Source of the DNA: JADLGL01 sp963667605
GTDB lineage: Bacteria > Pseudomonadota > Alphaproteobacteria > Rhizobiales > Kaistiaceae
Reading direction: 5' to 3'
NCBI GenBank assembly: GCA_963667605.2
Contig: CAXXUZ010000001.1
Span: forward strand, 124,001 to 188,000
Length of the DNA stretch: 64,000 nt
The notes under the pieces were generated by a model. The model had not been told where the DNA came from. It saw only the letters and a program-made list of their open reading frames with translations, and made no database searches. Position 1 is the stretch's first letter; every line of letters begins with the position of its first letter. Positions 26,664-35,613 of the stretch are shown here, one piece after another. The position numbers and the translations under genes are program-made.

Positions 26664-28772
26664 ATGAGCGATCAATTCCGGCCTTCCGAGAATGTCGAAG
26701 TCGACCTTCGCGCTGTTTTCGGTGCTGTCGGACGACGAATCCCGATTCTTGTCATTGTCGCCCTGATCGTCGGCGTGGTCGTCTTCATACTGATCGGCTT
26801 GGTCGAACCCAGCTATCGTGCCGAGACGACGGTACTGATCGAGACTGGCGAATCCGACATCACCAGACCGATCGATCAGATCGCGACGATTACTCTTCTC
26901 GATCGCGAGGGTATTGCCAGCCAGGTGGTATTAATTCGATCGCGCGACGTCGCGCGGGCAGTGATTGACCAGCTCAATTTGACAGAAATCGACGAATTTA
27001 ACCCCAGCCAGGCCGAACCCTCTTTGCTTGACCGGGTGCGCGGCTGGATTGGGCTGACCGGCGATCGGTCGGCGCTTCCGATCGAGGAAATTGTGCTTGT
27101 CGAGTTTCGCGAACGCCTGTCGGTCAGTTCAATTGAGCAGACCCGAGTGATCTCGATCGCCTTCGTGTCTACCGATCCGCAATTGGCCGCCGATATCGCC
27201 AACGCGGTGGCCCAGCAATACATCGACCTTCAGCGCGTCGTCCGGCCCGACACCACCGCCAATGCCACGGTCTGGCTCCAGACCGAGATTGAAGTGTTGA
27301 GTGAACGGGTGGTTGCGGCTGAAGCCGATGTCGAAGCATTCCGGGCCGAGGCCGATCTGTTCCTGGCCGGTCAAAACGCTGTCACCCTTGTTGCCCAGCA
27401 GCTGTCCGACATTTCGTCCGAATTATCGCGGGTGCAAGCCGCCCGGGCCGCGGCGGAGGCCGCCGCCGCCCTCATTCGTGGTCTCCTTGAGGCCAATACG
27501 CCGCTGAGCTCGCTGGACGTCTTGAACTCTACCTTGATCCAGAGGCTGCGCGAGGGGGAGGTGCTGTTGCGGTCGGAGATCGCCGAAGTGTCGGCAACTC
27601 TGCTGCCAAACCACCCACGGTTACGCGAGCTAAACGCGCAACTCGCCGATTTGGAGTCGGCGATCAGGGCCGAAGCCGTCAATATCCTCACCGGCTTCGA
27701 GAATGAGGCCGCCTTGGCGCGCGGCAACGAGGCCGAACTCAACGAACAATTGGACGGGCTCAAGATCGCGGTGGCGAGCTCAAGCCAGGCCGAAGTTCAG
27801 CTTCGCGCCTTGGAGCGTGTCGCCAATGCGGAACGTCAATTGTTGGAGACCTATCTCGGCTTAGCACGAGAGGCCATCTCCCGGCAGAACGCGGATTATC
27901 TCCCGGTCAATGCGCGTATCATTTCGCCTGCCGCGGCTCCGATCGAGGCCTATTCTCCGAAGACGGTGGCCATGACCGCCATTGCGGTGATCATAATGCT
28001 GATGCTTGGGGCAGCGTTCTTGCTGGTGCGAGAGCTTGCCAACGGTCGGGCGACGCGTCCGGTGGCCGCCTCGGTACCGTTGGTGCCGGACGCGGTACCG
28101 GTCGATGGTCATGCCCGCTGGGCGGATGACGACGATGTCCACAGGATGATGCCGAGCGACCCGGAGGATCGGTCGGCCTTGGCGGCAAGCATCGAGGCTT
28201 CGTTGACCGCGATCGCGGTCAAGCTTCGCCAAATGAAACCCCGCCGCATCCTGATCACCATGACGATTGGCGCCGACGCCGATGGTCGGCCTCTTGCCGC
28301 CGTGGCCTTGGCTCGTACACTGGCAAGTACAGGCGCCCGAGTGCTCCTGATCGATCTTCATTCCGACGATGCCGATCGTGTCGCCATGGGCGAGGCCGAA
28401 CGGTTGCCTGGATTCGGCGATTTGTTCGCCGGCGAGGCCTCCTTCGCTCAGGTAATTTTCCGGGATCGGAGTTCCACTGCGCATTTCATCCCGACCGGCA
28501 AACCGGTTGATCTCAGCTTGGGCGATCGATTTGGCGAGCTCACCGAAGCCTTGGAGCAGACTTACGATCACGTCGTCTATGACACCAGCGACTCGGCCTT
28601 CCCGCTGCTCGGCCCGTCAGCCGGCGCCGCTGTCCTGGTCACTGAGTTCGAGCCGTCTGATCCCAGGACGGTCGAGGCCTATGACGCGATCCAGGGTACG
28701 TCAGATGCTGAGATCCTGTTGCTCGTGACCGATCCGCTGGAGGCATTGCCTGAGCGCGGCGCCGTAGCCTAG
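26664..28772 (+). CDS. Wzz/chain-length protein fused to degenerate BY-kinase domain
   Basis: Inner-membrane co-polymerase of 702 residues from ATG 26664. One helix lies near residues 26-47. A long periplasmic Wzz/GNVR region with coiled coil runs about 60-425 (PNHPRLRELNAQLADL), and a second helix lies near 433-457. The cytoplasmic C-terminal half has the tyrosine-autokinase fold, but where active kinases carry a GKS/T P-loop it reads TMTIGADADGRPLAAVALA. A Walker A'-like VLLIDLHSDD remains, and no terminal tyrosine cluster is present. I infer a chain-length regulator with a non-catalytic kinase-like domain. The polysaccharide locus around it supports this. Confidence 0.85.
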   Translation: MSDQFRPSENVEVDLRAVFGAVGRRIPILVIVALIVGVVVFILIGLVEPSYRAETTVLIETGESDITRPIDQIATITLLDREGIASQVVLIRSRDVARAVIDQLNLTEIDEFNPSQAEPSLLDRVRGWIGLTGDRSALPIEEIVLVEFRERLSVSSIEQTRVISIAFVSTDPQLAADIANAVAQQYIDLQRVVRPDTTANATVWLQTEIEVLSERVVAAEADVEAFRAEADLFLAGQNAVTLVAQQLSDISSELSRVQAARAAAEAAAALIRGLLEANTPLSSLDVLNSTLIQRLREGEVLLRSEIAEVSATLLPNHPRLRELNAQLADLESAIRAEAVNILTGFENEAALARGNEAELNEQLDGLKIAVASSSQAEVQLRALERVANAERQLLETYLGLAREAISRQNADYLPVNARIISPAAAPIEAYSPKTVAMTAIAVIIMLMLGAAFLLVRELANGRATRPVAASVPLVPDAVPVDGHARWADDDDVHRMMPSDPEDRSALAASIEASLTAIAVKLRQMKPRRILITMTIGADADGRPLAAVALARTLASTGARVLLIDLHSDDADRVAMGEAERLPGFGDLFAGEASFAQVIFRDRSSTAHFIPTGKPVDLSLGDRFGELTEALEQTYDHVVYDTSDSAFPLLGPSAGAAVLVTEFEPSDPRTVEAYDAIQGTSDAEILLLVTDPLEALPERGAVA

Positions 28773-28790
28773 GCGGCCTGTCGGCCTCAT

Positions 28791-28810
28791 TAGCAGAGAC
28801 ACCTCTGCTA
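28791..28810. repeat. Inverted repeat after the Wzz gene
   Basis: An 8-bp stem (TAGCAGAG with its complement) and ACAC loop begin about 19 bases past the Wzz stop. No T-run follows on the plus strand, so a terminator role is uncertain. Confidence 0.4.
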
Positions 28811-28945
28811 TTGCAGCCGCTTGGCGGCGTACGGAACGGTCGGCGCGCGAGGCCGACTGATCATCAACTGCATGTAAACATTCTGTGTGTGACGCTCACG
28901 TTTGAGGTGTCCGGCTGGGCTGCCGGCAGCGAGCGAGGGATACAA

Positions 28946-30010
28946 ATGGAGAGACATACGGTCCAAAGGGCCTTGCTCAATTATGACATCATATTTTTTA
29001 CCGGGCTGCATTGGCTGCTGCGACGACAATCTGAGGGATCGGGAGTGATCCTGACTTTCCACCGGGTGCGCCCTTACGCCAAAAACACGTTCGAACCGAA
29101 CCTCCATCTCGAGGTAACGCCGGAATTCCTCGGTGACCTGATCGATTGGGTTCAGAGCCGAGACATCGACATCGTCGGCCTGGATGAGGCCAAGCAAAGG
29201 CTCGCAACGGCATCGGCTCGGCGCTTTGTAGTGCTGACGTTCGATGACGGCTTTCGCGACGTTTTCGAGTTCGCGCTTCCAGTGCTTAAAGCTAGAAATG
29301 CGTCGTTTACTGTATACGCTGCAACTGGGTTCATCGAGCGCACCGTCAATCCGTGGTGGTTGAGCCTGGAGGCAGTCGTTGCAAGCAACGATCGGATTGA
29401 GCACCCCAACGGTTCAGGGAAAATAATCGGCTCGAGATCGTTGCGAGAAAAGATAATGATATTCAATCAGTTATCACAATGGTTTAAGGCTATCTATGAA
29501 CTCGAGCAGCAGGGCGCCATCGACGGGCTGGCGGACCGACATGAAATAGATATCGCCGCGATGGTCGATGAAGCTTTCATGAACTGGGACGAACTCGGGG
29601 CAATGGCGGCCGAGCCGCTGTCGACCATCGGCGCTCATACTCACAATCACTTCGCGCTCGCCAAATTGTCTCCAGAGAAGGCCCGTGAGGAGGTGATGGT
29701 TTCCGCCGATCTATTAGCCAAGAAGCTCGGCGAACGACCGCGGCATTTCGCCTATCCCTACGGTTTCGCGCGTGCCGTCGGCGAACGCGATCACCAGCTC
29801 TTAGCCGATCTCGGCTTCGCTACCGCGGTTGTAACCTCGCCCGGGGTCCTTCGCCGCGAAAACCTGGCGGCACCGACTCGGTGGCCCAGGATCTCCATGA
29901 ATGGACATTTTCAGCGAGTACGCCACGCCAGCACTCTGATTTTTGGGCTGCCATTTTGGCCGGCGCATATCGGCGGCCGGCGCTTTGGCCGGTTCCCAGG
30001 CTCCGCCTAG
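28946..30010 (+). CDS. Polysaccharide deacetylase (NodB-like)
   Basis: Carbohydrate esterase family 4-type deacetylase of 354 residues. I chose the ATG at 28946, which follows a GAGGGA ribosome site; the frame is open upstream but without family character. The NodB motifs are LTFHRV, then LTFDDGFRD (catalytic and metal aspartates), then IGAHTHNHFAL (metal histidines), then HFAYPYG. No signal peptide is seen, so it is probably cytoplasmic or membrane-associated. With the adjacent Wzz, polymerase and transferase genes it likely modifies the exopolysaccharide. Its stop overlaps the convergent DUF2842 stop by four bases. Confidence 0.88.
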   Translation: MERHTVQRALLNYDIIFFTGLHWLLRRQSEGSGVILTFHRVRPYAKNTFEPNLHLEVTPEFLGDLIDWVQSRDIDIVGLDEAKQRLATASARRFVVLTFDDGFRDVFEFALPVLKARNASFTVYAATGFIERTVNPWWLSLEAVVASNDRIEHPNGSGKIIGSRSLREKIMIFNQLSQWFKAIYELEQQGAIDGLADRHEIDIAAMVDEAFMNWDELGAMAAEPLSTIGAHTHNHFALAKLSPEKAREEVMVSADLLAKKLGERPRHFAYPYGFARAVGERDHQLLADLGFATAVVTSPGVLRRENLAAPTRWPRISMNGHFQRVRHASTLIFGLPFWPAHIGGRRFGRFPGSA

Positions 30011-30234
30011 GACGAGGGTTTCTGCATCCAACGGATGATCACCGCCGCCGGCGGCACCCATAGGAGCCCGGCGCCGGCATAGAAGGCGAGCTGCACCGCC
30101 CATCCCAGTGTCATCAACTGCGACGCGCCCAACGCCATCACCAGGAGCGCGTAGACGCCGACAAACGAGACGAGGATGATCATTCCGATCAGCTTGCGGG
30201 TGCTTTCGCTCACCTGAAACCGCTCCTGTTCCAA
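30007..30234 (-). CDS. DUF2842 membrane protein
   Basis: Small two-helix membrane protein of 75 residues (helices about 17-37 and 43-68), ending in WVPPAAVIIRWMQKP, the family signature. It is typical of alphaproteobacteria and often sits next to cytochrome oxidase assembly genes, as here beside ctaA in divergent orientation. Function is unknown. Confidence 0.85.
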   Translation of the reverse strand: MEQERFQVSESTRKLIGMIILVSFVGVYALLVMALGASQLMTLGWAVQLAFYAGAGLLWVPPAAVIIRWMQKPSS

Positions 30235-30349
30235 CCAGACGTATGCTGATACCCGATTTGCGCCGGGAGCGGCAAAAGCCGCGATGTAAATGGCCGCTCA
30301 CCTGCCTCGATCCCTGGCGTCGATATTGCAGCCACGCCGTTGCCGGCGT

Positions 30350-31456
30350 ATGGCCACCGCGTATGAGGATTCTATCGTGAGCATTGCCGTTGCGGCGCCC
30401 CAGCCTGTCGTTGCCCGGGATCGACGGCGTGACCACCGCGCCATCCGTATATGGCTTTACGCGATGGCTGTTCTGGTTCTCGCCATGGTCGTTGTCGGTG
30501 GCGCCACGAGACTGACCGAATCCGGCCTTTCGATCACCGAATGGGACCCGATCCACGGCGTCATCCCGCCGCTCAACGAGGAAGCTTGGCAGGAGGAATT
30601 CGCCAAATATCAGCAGATCCCTGAATATCAGGAAATCAATCTGGGCATGTCGCTCGCCGAGTTCAAGACGATCTTTTGGTGGGAATGGAGCCACCGCTTG
30701 CTCGGTCGACTGATCGGCGTTGCTTTCTTCATTCCCTTTATTTGGCTGTGGGCGACCGGCCGCATCGAACGGGGCCTATGGCCGCGGCTGATCGCGATCT
30801 TCGTCCTCGGCGGGCTGCAGGGTGCGGCTGGCTGGTGGATGGTCGCCAGCGGTCTCACCGAACGCACCGACGTTAGCCAATATCGCTTGGCGATCCACCT
30901 CATCTTGGCGGCGTTGATCTTCGCTTATCTGATTTGGGTGGCGCGCGGGTTAAGGCCACCGCGACCGGCGGCGGAATATCCCTCCGACGGCACTCGGCTC
31001 TTTGCCAATGTTCTGATCGTGCTGGTGTTCCTCCAGCTTTATTTCGGCGCGCTGGTCGCCGGGCTGGATGCCGGGTTGGTTTACAATGATTGGCCGACGA
31101 TGGGGGGAGCGTTCGTTCCCCCAGACTTTATGGTGGATCAGCCTTGGTGGCGGAACTTCTTTGAGGACGAGGCCACAGTACAGTTTCAGCACCGGATGCT
31201 CGCCTATATGATTGCGGTCTGGGTCATTGTCCACGCGATAGTGCTTGCCCGGAGGATGCCGGGCAGTCGAACAGCGTTCTCGTCCTATCGCTTGCTGGCG
31301 CTGGTCGGATTGCAGATAGCCGTCGGGGTCGCCACCCTAATGTCGGCGGTTCCGATTTCGCTGGGTCTTCTCCACCAATTCGTGGCGCTCTTCCTGCTTG
31401 CTGGCGTTGTGCTGCACCGTCGCGGGATGACGCCGCCGATCCCGGTGCGCGGCTGA
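30350..31456 (+). CDS. ctaA: Haem A synthase (COX15/CtaA)
   Basis: Membrane enzyme that oxidises haem O to haem A for the aa3 oxidase. I chose ATG 30350, giving 368 residues; an upstream ATG at 30290 adds a proline/arginine-rich stretch not seen in the family. Eight helices are predicted, and four haem-ligand histidine motifs are visible: WEWSHRLLGR, RLAIHLILA, QFQHRMLAYM and LLHQFVALF. The GGATRLTESGLS motif follows the first helix. It converges with argC with a four-base gap. Confidence 0.95.
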   Translation: MATAYEDSIVSIAVAAPQPVVARDRRRDHRAIRIWLYAMAVLVLAMVVVGGATRLTESGLSITEWDPIHGVIPPLNEEAWQEEFAKYQQIPEYQEINLGMSLAEFKTIFWWEWSHRLLGRLIGVAFFIPFIWLWATGRIERGLWPRLIAIFVLGGLQGAAGWWMVASGLTERTDVSQYRLAIHLILAALIFAYLIWVARGLRPPRPAAEYPSDGTRLFANVLIVLVFLQLYFGALVAGLDAGLVYNDWPTMGGAFVPPDFMVDQPWWRNFFEDEATVQFQHRMLAYMIAVWVIVHAIVLARRMPGSRTAFSSYRLLALVGLQIAVGVATLMSAVPISLGLLHQFVALFLLAGVVLHRRGMTPPIPVRG

Positions 31457-31460
31457 GGTG

Positions 31461-32513
31461 TCACGGGAACAGCGGTAGCTGCATCAGCCCGTCGGTTTCG
31501 GCGAGGCCAAACATCAAATTGAAGTTCTGAATCGCCTGGCCGGCGGAGCCCTTGACCAGATTGTCTAGGGTCGAGACGATGATCGCCCGGCCGGGAATCC
31601 TGTCCGCGAAGACGCCTATCTGTACGTGATTCGAACCCCGGACATTCTGTGTCTTGGGAACCACGCCTTGCTCCGCGACATGGACGAAGGGCTCGTCGCG
31701 ATATGTCGCTGTCAGCAAAGCCCGAACATCGTCCGCACTCGTCCCGGCAACGAGCCGGACATAGCTGGTGCAAAGCTCGCCGCGGCTCATTGGGATGAGA
31801 TGCGGCGTAAAGTTCACAATAATCTCGGTTCCGGCGGCTTTTCCGAGTTCTTGCTCGATTTCAGGTGCGTGCCGGTGCTGCGCCACCGAATAGGGCGACA
31901 ATCCCTCGCTGGCCTCGGAGAACAGGACATTCTGTTTGAGGCCACGACCAGCGCCGGTGACGCCGGACTTGGCGTCGATGATGATATCACCGAGGTCGAT
32001 GACACCAGCGCCAGCGGGTGGGAGCAACGCCAGCAGCGCTGCGGTCGGATAGCAGCCGGGGCAGGCAACCAGCCGCGCGGTGGCGATCCGATCGCGATTG
32101 CGCTCGGTGAGGCCATAGACAGCCTCAGCCTGGAGTTTGCCCGCCCGATGCTCATGACCGTACCAAAGCTGATAGGTGGCCGCATCGTTCAGCCGGAAGT
32201 CCGCCGACATGTCGATCATTTTCAACGAGGGATGCTTACCGAGGATCGCGGTGGCAATCTCCTGCGTGATCCCGTGCGGTAGCCCACAAAAGACGGCGTC
32301 GACCTTCGACCAATCGGCCTCCGCGACGGTGATGAGATCGGGTAGGTCGGCGAAGGCAAGATGCGGGAACACCTCGGCCATTGGCTTGCCGGCATGGCTC
32401 GAAGCGGTGAGGAGACCGATCTCCACCGCCGGATGGCAGAGCGCCAGCCGCACCAAATCGGCGCCGGTATAGCCCGAGGCGCCGAGCACGCCGACCCGAA
32501 TGGTCTTGCTCAT
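31461..32513 (-). CDS. argC: N-acetyl-gamma-glutamyl-phosphate reductase
   Basis: NADPH-dependent third step of arginine synthesis. It has 350 residues with the Rossmann GASGYTGADLVRL motif near the N-terminus, the catalytic cysteine C154 in the CPGCYPT motif, and the HRHAPEIEQE block. It lies about 100 bp downstream of rpsI, with an intrinsic terminator between, so it probably has its own promoter. The rplM-rpsI-argC order is standard in alphaproteobacteria. Confidence 0.96.
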   Translation of the reverse strand: MSKTIRVGVLGASGYTGADLVRLALCHPAVEIGLLTASSHAGKPMAEVFPHLAFADLPDLITVAEADWSKVDAVFCGLPHGITQEIATAILGKHPSLKMIDMSADFRLNDAATYQLWYGHEHRAGKLQAEAVYGLTERNRDRIATARLVACPGCYPTAALLALLPPAGAGVIDLGDIIIDAKSGVTGAGRGLKQNVLFSEASEGLSPYSVAQHRHAPEIEQELGKAAGTEIIVNFTPHLIPMSRGELCTSYVRLVAGTSADDVRALLTATYRDEPFVHVAEQGVVPKTQNVRGSNHVQIGVFADRIPGRAIIVSTLDNLVKGSAGQAIQNFNLMFGLAETDGLMQLPLFP

Positions 32514-32562
32514 CGTTGATGTCCTTGTTCCGACAGCGAGTCGGAATCATATCCGTCACAAT

Positions 32563-32590
32563 ACAAAAAGGGCGGGCCATTGGCCCGCCG
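32563..32590 (-). terminator. Rho-independent terminator of the rplM-rpsI operon
   Basis: A perfect 8-bp GC stem (GGCGGGCC and complement) with a three-base loop is followed on the minus strand by TTTTT. It begins about 25 bases past the rpsI stop, between rpsI and argC. Confidence 0.85.
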
Positions 32591-32614
32591 CATCGAAGTC
32601 TCATCCGCTGATTG

Positions 32615-33085
32615 TTAGCGCTTGGAGAACTGGAAGCTTCTGCGGGCCTTGCGGCGACCGTATTTCTTGCGCTCCACTACACGCGCGTCGCGGGTGAGGA
32701 AACCGCCTTTCTTCAACACCGGTCGCAGCTCGGGTTCATAGCGCGTCAAGGCTTGCGACAGGCCATGCCGCAGCGCGCCGGCTTGACCTGAAAGGCCGCC
32801 GCCCGAAACAGTGGCCCAAATGTCGTATTCGCCGCTGCGGTCGGCCGCCACTATCGGTTGCTGCACTATCATCTGCAGGACCGGCCGGGCGAAATATTCA
32901 GTGAAATCCTTCTTGTTAACAAGGATCCGGCCCGTGCCGGGAGACAACCAGACGCGAGCGATCGCGTCTTTCCGCTTTCCAGTGGCATAGGCTCGACCCC
33001 GCTCGTCAAGCTTTTGCACATAGACCGGCCCGGTCGGCGTTTCCTCGGTTGGAGCGAGGTCCTGCAAGGACTGAAGATCGGCCAT
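32615..33085 (-). CDS. rpsI: 30S ribosomal protein S9
   Basis: Small-subunit protein whose C-terminal tail reaches the P-site tRNA. It has 156 residues, including the usual alphaproteobacterial N-terminal extension. The motifs GKRKDAIARVWLSPGTG and GGGLSGQAGALRHGLSQAL and the terminal KKYGRRKARRSFQFSKR are diagnostic. It follows rplM by three bases and ends before a strong terminator. Confidence 0.98.
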   Translation of the reverse strand: MADLQSLQDLAPTEETPTGPVYVQKLDERGRAYATGKRKDAIARVWLSPGTGRILVNKKDFTEYFARPVLQMIVQQPIVAADRSGEYDIWATVSGGGLSGQAGALRHGLSQALTRYEPELRPVLKKGGFLTRDARVVERKKYGRRKARRSFQFSKR

Positions 33086-33088
33086 CGG

Positions 33089-33553
33089 TTAAGCGTGCCT
33101 CACATTTTTCCGGTTGAGCGAACCGATATCTAACTTCTCCGGCTGCTGGGCCGCATGCGGGTGATCGGCGCCGACATAGATCTTAAGGTTCCTGAGCTGC
33201 TGCCGCGCCAGCGGGCCGTCGGGCATCATCCTCACTATGGCCTTTTCGATAATCCGCTCCGGGAAGCGACCTTCCATGATCTGCCGCGCGGTGCGCTCCT
33301 TGATGCCGCCAGGATAGCCCGTGTGCCAATAATAGCGTTTTTGGTCGAGCTTTTGGCCGGTCAACGCCACCTTTTCCGCGTTGACGATGATGACATTGTC
33401 GCCGCAATCGACATGGGGCGTGTAACTCGCCTTATGCTTGCCGCGAAGCCTCATTGCCACCAAGGAAGCAAGCCGCCCGACGACGAGCCCCTCGGCATCG
33501 ATCAAGACCCAGCTCTTTTCAACATCGGCCTGTTTGGCTGAATAGGTTCTCAT
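33089..33553 (-). CDS. rplM: 50S ribosomal protein L13
   Basis: Early-assembling large-subunit protein of 154 residues. I chose ATG 33553, where the family begins MRTYSAKQADVEKSW; the frame is open for another 31 codons upstream. The signature segment (KIYVGADHPHAAQQPE) and the zinc-free core GRLASLVAMRLRGKHK are present. It forms an operon with rpsI. Confidence 0.98.
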   Translation of the reverse strand: MRTYSAKQADVEKSWVLIDAEGLVVGRLASLVAMRLRGKHKASYTPHVDCGDNVIIVNAEKVALTGQKLDQKRYYWHTGYPGGIKERTARQIMEGRFPERIIEKAIVRMMPDGPLARQQLRNLKIYVGADHPHAAQQPEKLDIGSLNRKNVRHA

Positions 33554-33757
33554 GGATGTGCATTGGTAGTCGAACTGTGTCGGTGAGGTCACAACGCCCG
33601 CACCAGTTTGGGCGAGCTGTATAGGGTGAGGCCAGGCGTTGGTCAAGTGCGTTGAGAACGATGATTTGGACGAAAATCAATGGCCTAGCTTGGCGGTATG
33701 ATGATACCACAGAGAAATTCTGACTCTCGTCGACAAATATCGAATCAAAGAGATTAG

Positions 33758-34243
33758 ATGGAAGAATTGCCGCAATCCCGAGGCTACCCGGATGACGAGC
33801 TAGTACGCTCGGTTCCGGAGGAAACCAGATCCATCGCCGTCGTCGGCGCCAGTCCCAAACCGTGGCGCCCGAGTCATGGGGTTTTGCGGTTCCTTCTTGC
33901 GGCTGGCTATCACGCAATTCCGGTCAATCCAGGTCACGCCGGCAAGGAGATCGCAGGTCAGCTTGTCTACGCCCGTTTGGCCGATATCCCCGTGCCGATC
34001 GATATGGTCGATGTGTTTCGCCGATCGGATGCGTTGCCAGGAATCGTCGACGAAGCTCTGGCTATGAAGCCGCGGCCGAGCACGATTTGGACCCAGCTCG
34101 AAATCATCAATCCCGAGGCAACGGCGCGGGCTGAGGCGGCTGGCCTTAGAGTGGTCGTCGACCGTTGTCCGGCAATCGAATATCCGAGGCTGTTGCGACC
34201 GGTGCGTTGGCTCGCTTCCCGCGATTTACCATCCTCGATGTGA
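33758..34243 (+). CDS. CoA-binding (YccU-like) protein
   Basis: A 161-residue Rossmann-fold protein of the CoA_binding_2 family. The nucleotide-binding start is IAVVGASPKPWRPSHGV, followed by the family blocks YHAIPVNPGHAGKEI, PIDMVDVFRRSDALPGIVDEAL and VVDRCPAIEYPRL. It has no known catalytic residues. It is divergent from rplM with about 200 bp between, and the aminotransferase gene follows 130 bp later. Confidence 0.9.
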   Translation: MEELPQSRGYPDDELVRSVPEETRSIAVVGASPKPWRPSHGVLRFLLAAGYHAIPVNPGHAGKEIAGQLVYARLADIPVPIDMVDVFRRSDALPGIVDEALAMKPRPSTIWTQLEIINPEATARAEAAGLRVVVDRCPAIEYPRLLRPVRWLASRDLPSSM

Positions 34244-34372
34244 GCAGCCGCGGCGGCGCCACATTGGTACGGCAAACTGCTATGATGTCGCGCGATTAGG
34301 GTTTCATTGACGATAAGGCCCACTCTGAGCGACCAGCATCAGGCCGCTCGGCCGAGTGAGAGGCTTCGATAG

Positions 34373-35587
34373 ATGAGCGAGTTTCATCGCATACGCCGGC
34401 TTCCGCCCTATGTTTTCGAGGAAGTCAATCGTCTGAAGGCGAGTGCTCGCGCCGGCGGTGCAGATATCATCGATCTCGGAATGGGCAATCCCGATCAGCC
34501 GACACCACCGCATATCGTCGAGAAACTGATCGAGACAGTGCGCGATCCAGGCGCTCATGGCTATTCGGCTTCGCGCGGGATCAAGGGTTTGCGCAAGGCA
34601 CAGGCGGCCTACTACGACCGCCGCTTCGGCGTTAAGCTCGATCAGGATAGCCAGGTGGTGGTGACGCTCGGCTCGAAGGAGGGCTTCGCCAATTTGGCGC
34701 AGGCGATTACCGCGCCGGGCGATGTCATTCTCTGCCCCAATCCAAGCTACCCGATCCATGTCTTCGGATTTCTTTTGGCCGGAGGAACCATCCGGTCGCT
34801 TCCGGCAGAACCGGGAGAGGACTATTTCCGCGCCCTCGAAAGGGCTGTGTCGCATTCAATCCCGAAACCGATCGCGGTGGTGGTCTGCTTCCCGTCCAAC
34901 CCCACCGCCAATATCGCCGATCTCGACTTCTATCGCGACCTTGTCGCGTTCGCCCGGCGCAACGATCTCATGGTGCTTTCCGACCTCGCTTACGCCGAGA
35001 TCTATTATGATGAGCCGCCACCCTCACTACTGCAGGTGCCTGGCGCCTTCGACGTTGCCGTTGAGTTCACCTCGATGTCGAAGACCTTCTCGATGGCCGG
35101 TTGGCGGATCGGCTTTGCGGTCGGCAACGAACGACTGATCAGCGCCTTGTCGCGGGTGAAATCATATCTTGATTACGGTGCCTTCACCCCGATTCAGGTC
35201 GCAGCTGCCGCCGCGCTCAATGGACCACAAGAGTGCATTTCAGAAACCCGCGAGGTCTATCGCAAACGCCGCAACGCATTGGTCGATAGTTTCGGTCGCG
35301 CCGGTTGGGAAATCCCAGTGCCATCGGCGTCGATGTTCGCCTGGGTGCCGATTCCGGAGCAATTCCGCCGCCTGGGTTCAGTCGAATTTGCCAAGCTGTT
35401 GATCGAAAGGGCTGATCTCGCAGTGGCGCCAGGTATCGGTTTCGGTGAATATGGCGACGATTATGTCCGCATCGCGTTGGTCGAGAACGAACAACGCATT
35501 CGCCAAGCCGGCCGCAACCTCCGACGCTTTCTTGAAAGCGCGGACAAAACATTGCACAACGTGGTGCCCATGGCTGGCGCTCGCTAG
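34373..35587 (+). CDS. alaC: Class I/II aminotransferase, AlaC-like
   Basis: PLP-dependent aminotransferase of 404 residues. The cofactor lysine is K237 in SMSKTFSMAGWR; LGMGNPDQPTPPHIVEKL, YSASRGIKGLRKA and FPSNPTAN complete the fold-type I pattern. It is closest to the LL-diaminopimelate/alanine (AlaC) group that in rhizobia sits directly before homoserine dehydrogenase. Exact substrate pair (glutamate with pyruvate or a related keto acid) is inferred from that family. Confidence 0.85.
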   Translation: MSEFHRIRRLPPYVFEEVNRLKASARAGGADIIDLGMGNPDQPTPPHIVEKLIETVRDPGAHGYSASRGIKGLRKAQAAYYDRRFGVKLDQDSQVVVTLGSKEGFANLAQAITAPGDVILCPNPSYPIHVFGFLLAGGTIRSLPAEPGEDYFRALERAVSHSIPKPIAVVVCFPSNPTANIADLDFYRDLVAFARRNDLMVLSDLAYAEIYYDEPPPSLLQVPGAFDVAVEFTSMSKTFSMAGWRIGFAVGNERLISALSRVKSYLDYGAFTPIQVAAAAALNGPQECISETREVYRKRRNALVDSFGRAGWEIPVPSASMFAWVPIPEQFRRLGSVEFAKLLIERADLAVAPGIGFGEYGDDYVRIALVENEQRIRQAGRNLRRFLESADKTLHNVVPMAGAR

Positions 35588-35613
35588 CCGCGGATAGCCT
35601 AGGCGGATCAACC

